From NCBI RefSeq assembly GCF_000718005.1, contig NZ_JODV01000013.1: a DNA stretch of 64,000 nucleotides. One strand, written 5' to 3'. The first letter of the stretch is position 1. Each line of letters begins with the position of its first letter. Positions 7,482-15,412 of this stretch are shown here, one piece after another. Source of the stretch: Actinoalloteichus_B caeruleus. GTDB taxonomy: Bacteria; Actinomycetota; Actinomycetes; Mycobacteriales; Pseudonocardiaceae. The notes below the pieces were generated by a model. It was given only the letters and a program-made list of their open reading frames with translations, made no database searches and was not told the origin of the DNA. The position numbers were made by a program, and so were the translations under genes.

Positions 7482-9984
7482 GCACCGTCTCCTTCACCAG
7501 CCTGCGTAACCTGCCGGCCGCCCTGCGGGCGACCTCGCCGGGACCACCGAGGTCGAGGTACTCCCGGATCAGACCAAGATCATGCCTCAGTTGGCCGCCG
7601 GCCCCTCGCGGCTGCTCGCGCACCAAGGGAGCCGACCCGCCCAGCCGGTCCACCGCCGGCCGGGGGTCGCGGCAGAACTCCAGCAGCGGGCGCAGGGTCG
7701 CGTCCCAGGTGAACCGCTCGCGCACCTCCGCGATCCGCGTCCGGCAGGACTCGGCGAACGCCTCGTCGTAGAGCACCCGGCGCAGGGCGGCGGCCAGCGC
7801 GTCGACATCCTCGGCCGGCACGACCACCCCGAGCCGTTCCCGCCGCACGAGGTCCGCGAACGAGTCCCCGTCGGTGGTGATGATCGGCAGACCCGCCCAC
7901 AGGTAGTCCAAGACCCTGGTGCGGAACGCGAACGTCGTCTCGACGTGGTCGAAGTGCGTGGTGACCCCGCAGTCGGCGTCCAGCAGCCAGTTGTGCCGCT
8001 CGTGGTAGGGCACCCAGGTCTCGTTGAAGAAGACGTGCGAACCGACCAGGCCCAGCCGGTCGGCGAGCTGGCGGGTCTGCCCGGCCATGCCCATCTCGGG
8101 CACGTCCGGGTTGGGGTGCTGCATGCCGAGGAAGAACAACCGGACGCCGTCCTCCTCCCGGCGCAGTTTGTCGATGGCCTGGACGAGGGTCAACGGGTCG
8201 AACCAGCTGTACACGCCGCCGGCCCACAGCACGACCCGGTCCCGTTGGCCGATGCCGGGCACCACGTCCCGGATCGCCGGCGCGGTGCGCCGTGGGCGGG
8301 CCGCCGGCAGTCCGAAGGGGACGACGGACAGCAGGGACCGCACGGTGGGGTCGGAGTCGTACATCCCGGGGCTGAGCCGGCCCAGGGAGGCCAGGTGCCC
8401 GAGCCAGAAGTGCCGCTGCCGCTCCGAGGCGCAGAGGAAGAAGTCCCCGCGCATCAGCTGGGTGTTCAACACCCGGGTCACCCCGTCGAGGTCGCGGGCG
8501 CGACGTTCGTCGTCGACGTCCTTGCCCTGCTCCAGGTACTCCAGGTGCATCGGGTCGTAGACGTCGCAGACCACGATCTTGCCCGAGGAGGGGTCCTTCA
8601 GCTCGGGCGCCATCTCCATGATGTGGCCCTGCACCACCACGATGTCGGACCACGCGATGTGCGTGCCCAGGTCCCTCGGCCTGGCGTGCACCACCGGGAA
8701 ACCCGCCTCCGGCGGCTCGTGGTGGTTGTTGACGCTGACCAACCTGACCTCGTGCTCGGTGGACAGCGCCTCGGCCATGTGCCAGGCGCGGATCGCCGGG
8801 CCCGCCATCCGTTCGGCGATCGCGTCACCGGTGACGACCAGCACCCGCCGGGGGCGTCCGAACGCCTCGTCCAGTCCGAAGGCCCGCACCAGGGTCTCGT
8901 GGGCGGCCAGGTAGCGGGGGAGCGGGTAGGCCGGCTCCAGCGCCTTGCGCATCAGCGGAACGATGTCGCCGTCCGAGCGGACCCGCGACTCCTGCTCCAC
9001 CTTCCTGGACTCGGCCAACTGGGGCAGCAGTTCGACGAACTGGTCGATCGCCAGGAAACCGGCCAGCGCCTCCCGCGACACCGGGACGGGCTCGGCGTCG
9101 GCACCCCGGTCCGCCGGGCGGCGGGTGATCTCCAGCTGGGTGGGGTCGATGTCCCCCCGTGCCGTCGACCGGCGCACCGCGAGGGCGAGCGCCGCCGGCA
9201 GCACCTTCGCCAGCGTCTCGTCCTCCAGGTTCTTGTAGAGCGTCGCCAGGGCGTTGCGTTCCAACAGGTAGTACTCACGGGACGAGTCGACCGAACCCAT
9301 CGAGCCGTGGTGCCGGTGGTAGGTCACCGACGTCGGTTCGTACCGCACCCGCCAGCCGCGCAGGTTCAGCCGCCAGCCGAGGTCCACGTCCTCGTAGAAC
9401 ATGAAGTAGCGCTCGTCGAAGCCACCGAGGGCGGTGAACAGCTCGGTGCGCACGAACAGCGCCGAACCGGTTCCGAAGAGCACGTCCCTGGCGACCTCGT
9501 GGCTGCCGTCGTCACGTTGACCGGCGTGCCGCTTGTACCCCATCCCGAACCAGGTGAGGCCGCCGTCGACGAAGTCGATCAGCTCGCCGCCCCAGTCGAG
9601 CACCTTGCTGGCGACCGCGCCGACCGTGGGCTCCGCGCGGAACACGGCGACCGCGGCCCGCACCCACTCCGCGTCCGGGCGGGCGTCGTTGTTGAGGAAC
9701 GCGAGCACCTGGCCACTGGCCTGGCGGGCGCCGAGGTTGCAGCCGCCGGCGAAACCGAGGTTCTCCGGAGACTCGACCAGGGTGACGTCGGGCATCTCGT
9801 CCCGGAGCCGTTCCACGCTGCCGTCGCCGGAGGCGTTGTCGACGCAGATGATCTCCAGGCGGTCGGCCGGGTAGTCCAGGTCGTCCCGCAGCGACCGGAG
9901 GCAGGTGATCGTGTCCTTGACCCCCCGGTAGTTCACCACCACCACGGAAACTGTCGGCAGGCCCCCGGAACTCGGCTCGGGCAC
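7468..9984 (-). CDS. two-domain glycosyltransferase, GT2 fused to GT4-like
   Basis: The 838-aa protein joins two transferases. Residues about 10-270 are a GT2 (GT-A) domain of the rhamnosyltransferase type: VSVVVVNYRG, VDNASGDGS, SPENLGFAGGCNLG, LNNDARP as the DxD-type site, and MFYEDVDLGWRL. A linker of about 110 residues follows. From about 390 a GT-B domain begins (RVLVVTGDAIAERMAGPAIR) with VLWAGGVYSWFDP in its second half. The start is the GTG at 9984, preceded by GGGGGAGC. It overlaps the next transferase by 14 bp, indicating co-translation. The fusion suggests consecutive additions to one lipid-linked glycan on the cytoplasmic face. Substrates cannot be read from the sequence; rhamnose is plausible for the GT2 half because rmlBD are adjacent. 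Confidence 0.85.
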   Translation of the reverse strand: MPEPSSGGLPTVSVVVVNYRGVKDTITCLRSLRDDLDYPADRLEIICVDNASGDGSVERLRDEMPDVTLVESPENLGFAGGCNLGARQASGQVLAFLNNDARPDAEWVRAAVAVFRAEPTVGAVASKVLDWGGELIDFVDGGLTWFGMGYKRHAGQRDDGSHEVARDVLFGTGSALFVRTELFTALGGFDERYFMFYEDVDLGWRLNLRGWRVRYEPTSVTYHRHHGSMGSVDSSREYYLLERNALATLYKNLEDETLAKVLPAALALAVRRSTARGDIDPTQLEITRRPADRGADAEPVPVSREALAGFLAIDQFVELLPQLAESRKVEQESRVRSDGDIVPLMRKALEPAYPLPRYLAAHETLVRAFGLDEAFGRPRRVLVVTGDAIAERMAGPAIRAWHMAEALSTEHEVRLVSVNNHHEPPEAGFPVVHARPRDLGTHIAWSDIVVVQGHIMEMAPELKDPSSGKIVVCDVYDPMHLEYLEQGKDVDDERRARDLDGVTRVLNTQLMRGDFFLCASERQRHFWLGHLASLGRLSPGMYDSDPTVRSLLSVVPFGLPAARPRRTAPAIRDVVPGIGQRDRVVLWAGGVYSWFDPLTLVQAIDKLRREEDGVRLFFLGMQHPNPDVPEMGMAGQTRQLADRLGLVGSHVFFNETWVPYHERHNWLLDADCGVTTHFDHVETTFAFRTRVLDYLWAGLPIITTDGDSFADLVRRERLGVVVPAEDVDALAAALRRVLYDEAFAESCRTRIAEVRERFTWDATLRPLLEFCRDPRPAVDRLGGSAPLVREQPRGAGGQLRHDLGLIREYLDLGGPGEVARRAAGRLRRLVKETVRGRR

Positions 9985-10209
9985 GTCGCTCCCCCTCAGC
10001 TTCTCCTCGGGCCGGTCGGCGACCAGCCGCGTCTAAGCCTGCCCTATCCGCTTCGCGCCGGGGGGCGGACCCGGGGGAACCGCCGCCCCCCGCCACCATG
10101 ATCGCCCTGCGGAGTCCCGTGGCAACCTTCTGTGAGGAAAACGCCCCCGGCGGCCGGCCGCGCTGTCTACGCTTCCGTCAGGGTGTCAGGTCCAGGTGAG
10201 GAGTGGACG

Positions 10210-10878
10210 GTGGCGGAGATCAGCAGAGGCCGGAAGATCGTGGCCGGGGTCGTCCTCGGGGTGGTCGGCCTGACCCTGTTCGCCCTCCTGTTCCCGTTCA
10301 CGACCACCCTGCACACCTGGGGCGGGACCAAGGCGGACGACAGGCCGGTGGTGGACGCGGGAACCGCCGAGGTGACGAGCTGCCGGAGCACCGGGCCCAT
10401 CAGCCTGGAGGGCGGCATCGGGCCGGCCGACGTGTGCACCGCGGAGATCCACTGGTCGGACGGCCGGGTGGAGCACCGTGAGGCCTACCCCCGGCAGCTG
10501 ACCCGGGAGGACCTGGGCACCGAGGTCCCGGTGGAGGAGGTCCAGATCGTGGCGGGTGGCGGATGGAAGCTCGCCGTCTTCCGGACGGACCGCTCCGGAG
10601 CCCCCGTCCCGCCGCCGATCTCTATCGCCGCCTACGCCCTGGCGAACCTGCTCGTCCTCGCCGTGACCGTCGGCGTCCTGGTGCGCCTCGGGTTCCTGCC
10701 GCGTCCGGAGCGGGAGGGTGAGCAGGAGCGGAACGGCGGGGGGAGCCCCCCGAACCCCAGGTTCGGACCGCACTGGGGCAGCAGCGGCCGACCGGGGAGC
10801 CAGGGCGGACCACCCGCTCCCCCCGCCAGCCACCTACCGCCCCACCAGCAGCGAGGCACCACCGGACAGGGAGACTGA
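10210..10878 (+). CDS. predicted two-pass membrane protein of unknown function
   Basis: The 222-aa product has a short basic N-terminus, a membrane segment at about 10-32, an extracytoplasmic domain of about 105 residues with two cysteines (58 and 76) that could form a disulfide, a second membrane segment at about 137-160, and a cytoplasmic Gly/Pro-rich tail. The GTG at 10210 is preferred over 10132 because AGGTGAGGAG lies 6 nt upstream and the longer N-terminus is uncharacteristic. The stop is only 6 nt before the YbaB-like gene, so it is probably the first gene of the type VII-like cassette. The family is not recognised; a role in the envelope is only an inference from topology. Confidence 0.7.
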   Translation: MAEISRGRKIVAGVVLGVVGLTLFALLFPFTTTLHTWGGTKADDRPVVDAGTAEVTSCRSTGPISLEGGIGPADVCTAEIHWSDGRVEHREAYPRQLTREDLGTEVPVEEVQIVAGGGWKLAVFRTDRSGAPVPPPISIAAYALANLLVLAVTVGVLVRLGFLPRPEREGEQERNGGGSPPNPRFGPHWGSSGRPGSQGGPPAPPASHLPPHQQRGTTGQGD

Positions 10879-10884
10879 GGACAC

Positions 10885-11352
10885 GTGCAGCCCGACACCA
10901 GCGCCGCCGACGCCATGTTGCGCGGCTTCCAGGAACAGATGCAGGCCAAGCTGCGCCAGGCCGACCAGTTGCAGGCCGCCGCCAGGGAGGCGCGCGTCAG
11001 CGAACGCAGCCGGGACGGCGCCGTCTCGGTGACGGTCGACAGCAACGGGGGCATGACCGCCCTCGACCTGACGCCGGCCGCGATGACCCGGCGCCCCGAG
11101 GAGCTGTCCGCGCAGATCCTCGACACCCTCCGCCGGGCGCAGGCCCGGATCGCCGACCAGATGCGGGAGGCGCTGGCCCCGATCCTCGGCGAGGACAGCG
11201 AGTCGCTGAACGCGGTGATGGGCGGCTACCAGGAGCGGTTCCCCCAGCTCGACGACGAGGACACCGGGGGAGCAGCCCGGAGCTCGGACGACCCCCAGGA
11301 CCCGGACGACCCGGACGGCGGCGCCAGCTGGCGCAACGACAGGGGGTGGTGA
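10885..11352 (+). CDS. YbaB/EbfC family nucleoid-associated-like protein
   Basis: The 155-aa protein has the YbaB/EbfC layout: an N-terminal coiled helix rich in Gln/Ala/Arg (about 10-40), a small sheet (GAVSVTVDSNGGMTALDL, about 46-63), then a second long helix to about 110. An acidic tail of about 45 residues follows. Housekeeping YbaB binds DNA. Diverged copies like this one recur in Pseudonocardiales next to EspC-like and WXG-like genes, where their role is unknown and they may act as structural partners. The GTG at 10885 is followed at once by the helix. The stop is 3 nt before the EspC-like gene. Confidence 0.82.
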   Translation: MQPDTSAADAMLRGFQEQMQAKLRQADQLQAAAREARVSERSRDGAVSVTVDSNGGMTALDLTPAAMTRRPEELSAQILDTLRRAQARIADQMREALAPILGEDSESLNAVMGGYQERFPQLDDEDTGGAARSSDDPQDPDDPDGGASWRNDRGW

Positions 11353-11355
11353 CGG

Positions 11356-11691
11356 ATGGACGGGTTCCACGTCTACCCCGAGCAGATGCGGCAGCACGCC
11401 GCCCGGCTCGACGGGGTGGTCCAGCAGATCGGGGTCGCGCAGGACGCCGCCACCCACGCCTCGATCAGCGGCACCACCGCGTACGGGCTGCTGTGCAGTC
11501 CCATCATGCTGCCCCTGATGGGCAGCATCGAGGCCCTCGGCCACGGCGCGATCGCCGCCGCCGGCGGAACGGTCAGCGCGACCAGCACCGCCATCACCGC
11601 CTCCGCGGACACCTACGAGCTGTTGGAGGAGGGCGTGAGCCGCCTCTTCGCCCAGATCGCCGAGCGACTGGAAGGACCGTCGACGCCATGA
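11356..11691 (+). CDS. EspC-like (DUF2580) type VII secretion target
   Basis: The 111-aa protein fits the ESX-1 EspC/DUF2580 class. It opens MDGFHVYPEQMRQHAARLDGV, a helix with the family's D/E-x3-L-x3-A spacing, followed by a turn rich in small residues and a second helix (TSTAITASADTYELLEEGVS). There is no signal peptide. Such proteins are exported as helical hairpins by type VII secretion systems. No EccC, EccD or other machinery gene is in the window, so export would need a system encoded elsewhere. The stop overlaps the next start by 4 nt (ATGA), so the two products are probably made in step and may pair. Confidence 0.8.
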   Translation: MDGFHVYPEQMRQHAARLDGVVQQIGVAQDAATHASISGTTAYGLLCSPIMLPLMGSIEALGHGAIAAAGGTVSATSTAITASADTYELLEEGVSRLFAQIAERLEGPSTP

Positions 11692-12521
11692 CGAACCCGC
11701 TGATCGCCCCCGACTACAGCGGGGGTGACAAGCTCGACGCGGTCGTGATGGTGGAGGCCGCCGGCGACGCGGTGACCGCCGTCCAGAACGGCGACTGGCT
11801 CGAGGCCGGGGTGAACATCGGCGCGGCCGGCCTGGACGCGCTGGCAGTGGTCGCCGACCCCTTCGGCACGCTGCTCACCTCCGCCTTCGCCTGGTTCATC
11901 GAACACGTGCCGCCGCTGCCCGACATGCTGAACTGCCTGGCCGGCAACCCCGACGTGGTGCACACCAACGCGGCCACCTGGGGCAACGTGGCCGACTCGC
12001 TCGGGCAGTCCTCCCAGGACATGGGCGACATCGTCCGCGCCGACACCGAGGGCTGGGAGGGGCCGGCGGTGGAGGCCTACCGCCCCGTCGCGATGGGCCA
12101 GGCCGCCGCCATCCAGGCCGCCTCGATCGCCGCCAACGGGGTCGGAGTCGCGTTGACGGCGGGGGCCACGGTGGTGTCGGTGGTGCGCACCATCGTGCGG
12201 GACCTCATCGCCGAGGCGATGAGCGAGCTCGTGCAGTGGCTCATCCGGGCGGCGGCCGCCGCCGGACTGACCCTGGGCCTCGCCACCCCGGTCCTCGTGG
12301 CCGACGGGATCCGGCTGGTGATGAAGTGGGCCAACAAGGTCCAGGACTGGATCCAGAAGGCCGTGCTGAGCATCACCGGGCTCAGCAAGCACGTCGCGAA
12401 GCTCGGTGACGTCCTCACCGACGTGGCCCAGACCCTCGCCATCGCCGTGCCGAAGAACCTCGCCGTGTACTCCACCCAGGTCGACGACAAGCCCTTCGCG
12501 ACCGGGGAGAGCTCGGCCTGA
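11688..12521 (+). CDS. WXG100-like type VII secretion substrate
   Basis: The 277-aa product starts at the ATG at 11688, inside the stop of the EspC-like gene. Residues about 90-155 form a WXG-type hairpin: a helix through WGNVADSLGQSSQDM, the turn GWEGPAVEAY with Trp123-x-Gly125 and a Y-containing follow-up helix. Two hydrophobic Gly/Ala-rich stretches (about 149-170 and 186-206) follow. The last 70 residues contain further helices but no recognisable toxin or enzyme domain. It therefore resembles the N-terminal part of CpnT-like or polymorphic WXG proteins without the effector end. Secretion as a heterodimer with the preceding protein is an inference from families and overlap. Confidence 0.78.
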   Translation: MTNPLIAPDYSGGDKLDAVVMVEAAGDAVTAVQNGDWLEAGVNIGAAGLDALAVVADPFGTLLTSAFAWFIEHVPPLPDMLNCLAGNPDVVHTNAATWGNVADSLGQSSQDMGDIVRADTEGWEGPAVEAYRPVAMGQAAAIQAASIAANGVGVALTAGATVVSVVRTIVRDLIAEAMSELVQWLIRAAAAAGLTLGLATPVLVADGIRLVMKWANKVQDWIQKAVLSITGLSKHVAKLGDVLTDVAQTLAIAVPKNLAVYSTQVDDKPFATGESSA

Positions 12522-13133
12522 CCCGGGGCCGTCCCGGCGGCCAACCGCCGGGCGTTCCCCGCCCCCGCGCGCCGACCGCGCGGAGGTCGGGGCGAGACGG
12601 CCCGGTTGCCCACGTGGCGGGTGAGGTGGCCCAGGCGGGGTGCGGTTCCCCGTCGGGCCTCGGGGTCCACCCGAGTGACCAGGCGGCGGGGGATGACCGG
12701 TCGTGGCAGCACTTCCGGTCGTGGGAGTACTTCGCGGTGTGGGCCGAGCGGGTTCCTGCTCCCCGCCGGCCGGCGCCGCTCGCGCCGGTGCTCCGGGGCC
12801 GGCCGCTGAGGTCGGACGCCGAGGACCCGGTCCGCTAGGCGAGGTGATCGGGGAGGTTCGGTCCCGTCCCGACCCTGGTCGAGGAGGTGGGCCACGTTGG
12901 GCCACGTCGCATCCCTCCCCGCCGTCGTCGGGCGGGGGCTACGACGTCACGGGGGCGGGTGCCGTCACCAGGCCAGGCCGCGCTGCCGGTGCTCCGCTCG
13001 CCTGGTCGTCGGTGCGGCCATCACCGCGGAGTCGGGCCGGCGGGCCGGCGCGGCGGGGGCGGCGCGCTCCTCGTCACGAGCGGGGCGGTCCACCCGCTGG
13101 CACGGCGACCAGGGGCGGTGCGGGCGGCGCCGC
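12522..13133. other. 612-bp gap with one doubtful small frame
   Basis: After the hairpin there is no convincing gene. One frame, a GTG at 12614 to a TAG at 12838 (74 codons, plus strand), has third positions that are almost all G/C and a Trp-containing stretch, SWQHFRSWEYFAVWAERVP. This could be a small gene or the remains of a larger one. No ribosome site precedes it and no family is recognised. The rest of the gap (12839-13133) shows nothing. Confidence 0.3.
12533..12552 (+). terminator. hairpin after the type VII-like cassette
   Basis: CCCGGCGG (12533-12540) pairs perfectly with CCGCCGGG (12545-12552) around a CCAA loop, 12 bp after the WXG-like stop. There is no U-tract, as is common in high-GC actinobacteria. 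Confidence 0.55.
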
Positions 13134-14123
13134 TCACCGCTCGTCCCGGCCAGCCCAGGTACGCCACACCGCCGTCCGGTCCAGCACGGCCCGGCGGCCG
13201 AGTTCCCGCCGGAACCGCAGCGCCTCGGGTGTCCGCTCCAGCGTCTCGCCGAGCACGCCGAGGCGGAGCCCCACCCGGAAGTTCGCGGCGTCCGGCGTTG
13301 GTCGTCCCAGCCGGCGTCGGAGGGGGAGCGCCGCGGTGATCGCGGTGAACCGCAGCACCTCCCGGAGCGCGACCGGCAGCGGCGCGCAGCGCACCAGCGT
13401 CACGAGGCGGTTCCGTTCGTTCCACCGGTGGAAACGGGGGGAGCCCGGGGCGCTGCTCGCACCGTGCGCGTGGCGCACCCCGGCGGCGGGGGCGAGCAGT
13501 ACCCGCCAGCCCCCGAGCCGCAGCCGCCACGCGGTGTCGGTGTCCTCGTAGTAGCAGAAGTAGGACTCGGGCACGCCGCCGAGCGCGCGCAGCGGCTCGG
13601 TGCGCACCAGGGCGGCGCCCCCGCAGAAGGAGAACACCTCCACGGGTTCGGCGGTGCCGTCCACCCCGGTGGTCGCACCGAGATCGCGTCCGTGGCCGTC
13701 GGGGGTCAACCCGACGCCGGCCGACTGCACGGTGCCGTCCTCCGCGCGCAACAGCGAACTGACCGCCCCTGCCCCCGGGTCGGCGTCGGCGGCGTCCTCC
13801 AGGGCCGCGAGCCAGTCGCGTGCGGGGACGGCGTCGTCGTTCAGCCACACCATGAACTCGGTGCGGACCCGGCGCAGCGCGGCGGCCATCCCCCCGGCGT
13901 ACCCGGAGTTGGCCGGTAGCCGCAGCACCTCCGGGGAGGTCGGGTGCGCCCTCAGCAGGTCGGCCGTGCCGTCGTCCGAAGCGTTGTCGACCACCAGCAG
14001 CCGGTGCGGCCGGGTCTGTGCCGCCAGCGCGTCCAGGCAGTGTTCGAGGTGGTCCCTCGCCCGCCAGGTCACGATGACGACGGTGCTGCGAGCCGATGTG
14101 GTCCCGGGGTCGGCCGTGTCCAT
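13134..14123 (-). CDS. GT2 family glycosyltransferase (rhamnosyltransferase-like)
   Basis: The 329-aa protein is a single GT-A fold domain. STVVIVTWRARDHLEHCLDAL leads into VVDNASDDGTADLL, the glycine-rich SGYAGGMAAALR, and LNDDAVP as the nucleotide-sugar/metal site. FCGGAALVRTEPL and YYEDTDTAWRLRLGGWRV are typical of the rhamnosyltransferase/WbbL branch. There is no membrane segment, so it acts at the cytoplasmic face on a lipid-linked glycan. The dTDP-rhamnose made by the window's rml genes is the most plausible donor but is not proven. The gene is divergent from a GT4 gene across a 107-bp intergenic region. Confidence 0.85.
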   Translation of the reverse strand: MDTADPGTTSARSTVVIVTWRARDHLEHCLDALAAQTRPHRLLVVDNASDDGTADLLRAHPTSPEVLRLPANSGYAGGMAAALRRVRTEFMVWLNDDAVPARDWLAALEDAADADPGAGAVSSLLRAEDGTVQSAGVGLTPDGHGRDLGATTGVDGTAEPVEVFSFCGGAALVRTEPLRALGGVPESYFCYYEDTDTAWRLRLGGWRVLLAPAAGVRHAHGASSAPGSPRFHRWNERNRLVTLVRCAPLPVALREVLRFTAITAALPLRRRLGRPTPDAANFRVGLRLGVLGETLERTPEALRFRRELGRRAVLDRTAVWRTWAGRDER

Positions 14124-14230
14124 GACCGACCAACCTACCCACGGGGCCGGGGCCGGTGGCGGCCGGCGGTCCCGGCTCCGGATCGTCCGGTCCCGGCGAA
14201 ACGCCGCGGGGTTCGTGGCAGTGTTGGCGG

Positions 14231-15385
14231 GTGCCGCTCCTCGTTGTGCTCACCGAACAGCTGCTCGCTCCCGTCCCGGGTGGGACGGGCCGCTACACCC
14301 GGGAACTCGCCGCCGCGCTCGCCGGGACGGCGCCCCCGGGGTGGGATGTCGCCGGGGTCGTCGCGAAGCACGCCGACCCGGACGCCGCCGTGATCCCCGG
14401 GCTGATCGGACCGAAGTCGTTGCCCTACCCGAGGCGGGTGCTCTCCGCGTTGTGGGAACGCGGGATCCCGGTCTGGCCCGGAGGTGACTCGGTGCACGCG
14501 CCCACCCCGTTCGCCCCGCCGTCCGTGCCACGGGGGCGGGGGCTGGTGGTCACGGTGCACGACACCGTGCCGTGGACCCACCCCGAGACGCTGACCCGTC
14601 GGGGCGCGGCCTGGCACCGGCGGATGGTGGGTCGCGCCGCCCGCCGTGCCTCCGCGCTGGTGACCCCGACCGCGGCCGTGGCGGCGGAACTCGCCAGGCA
14701 CCTCGACGCCGACCGGCAACGGTCCGGGGCGGGCACGAACGGCGCCACCGGCCCCCGGACCCACGTGGTCGGCGAGGGCGTCTCGGACGCGTTGCGCCGT
14801 CCGTTGACCGACGAGTTCCAGCAGCGGGTGGGTCGGAAGTTGAGACTGCCAGACCGGTACGTCCTCGCCGTGGGCACCGTGGAGCCCCGGAAGGGCATCG
14901 ACGTCCTCATCCGGGCGATGGCCGGTGCCAGGGGCCCGGATCTCCCCCTGGTCCTGGTCGGAGCCAGCGGCTGGGGCGGGGTCGACCCCCGGCGGCTGGC
15001 CGAGGAGCACGGGCTCGCCCGCGATCGGCTGCGGGTGCTGGGGCGGATCGAGGACACCGAGCTGTCCGCCGTCCTCCGGCAGGCGACGGTCCTCGCGGCA
15101 CCGAGCCGGGCCGAGGGTTTCGGGTTACCGGTCCTGGAGGCGATGGCCGTTGGCGTTCCAGTGGTGCACACCGACGTGCCCGCGCTCGTCGAGGTCGCGG
15201 GCGGGGCGGGTCTGGTGGTGCGAAGGGGGGACCCGGACACCCTGGCCGGGGCGCTGCGCGCCGTGGCCTCCGACTCCGGGCGGGCCCAGGCGATGATCCG
15301 CGCGGGTCTGCGCCGGGCCGAGCACTACGACTGGGAACGCGCGGCGCGGGCGCTCTGGCGGATCCACCTCGACGCGGTCGGCTGA
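14231..15385 (+). CDS. GT4 family glycosyltransferase
   Basis: The 384-aa GT-B enzyme starts GTG at 14231 (VPLLVVLTEQLLAPVPGGTGRY), which places the N-terminal strand at the usual position; the longer frame from 14156 adds a low-complexity head. GGTGRYTRELAAAL, HDTVPWTHPETL, the LAVGTVEPRKGIDVL donor-domain motif and EGFGLPVLEAMAVGVPVV mark a retaining GT4 transferase of the mannosyl/rhamnosyl type. The 5' neighbour is a divergent GT2 and the 3' neighbour is a convergent NAT gene behind a strong hairpin. The exact sugar cannot be told. Confidence 0.85.
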   Translation: MPLLVVLTEQLLAPVPGGTGRYTRELAAALAGTAPPGWDVAGVVAKHADPDAAVIPGLIGPKSLPYPRRVLSALWERGIPVWPGGDSVHAPTPFAPPSVPRGRGLVVTVHDTVPWTHPETLTRRGAAWHRRMVGRAARRASALVTPTAAVAAELARHLDADRQRSGAGTNGATGPRTHVVGEGVSDALRRPLTDEFQQRVGRKLRLPDRYVLAVGTVEPRKGIDVLIRAMAGARGPDLPLVLVGASGWGGVDPRRLAEEHGLARDRLRVLGRIEDTELSAVLRQATVLAAPSRAEGFGLPVLEAMAVGVPVVHTDVPALVEVAGGAGLVVRRGDPDTLAGALRAVASDSGRAQAMIRAGLRRAEHYDWERAARALWRIHLDAVG

Positions 15386-15400
15386 CGCCAGCCGACCGCG
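15373..15400. terminator. bidirectional terminator between GT4 and NAT genes
   Basis: A perfect 12-bp stem, CGCGGTCGGCTG with CAGCCGACCGCG, has a 4-nt ACGC loop. It overlaps the GT4 stop codon and lies 13 bp from the end of the convergent NAT gene, so it can serve both transcripts. Confidence 0.7.
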
Positions 15401-15412
15401 GCCAGGAGTGGT

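Noticed and set aside
7582..10101. 839-codon plus-strand frame
   Set aside because: Antisense of the GT2-GT4 fusion; Arg/His/Val-rich without a family.
10210..12521. Polymorphic toxin-immunity module
   Set aside because: The WXG-like protein ends without a toxin domain and no immunity-like gene follows on the same strand.
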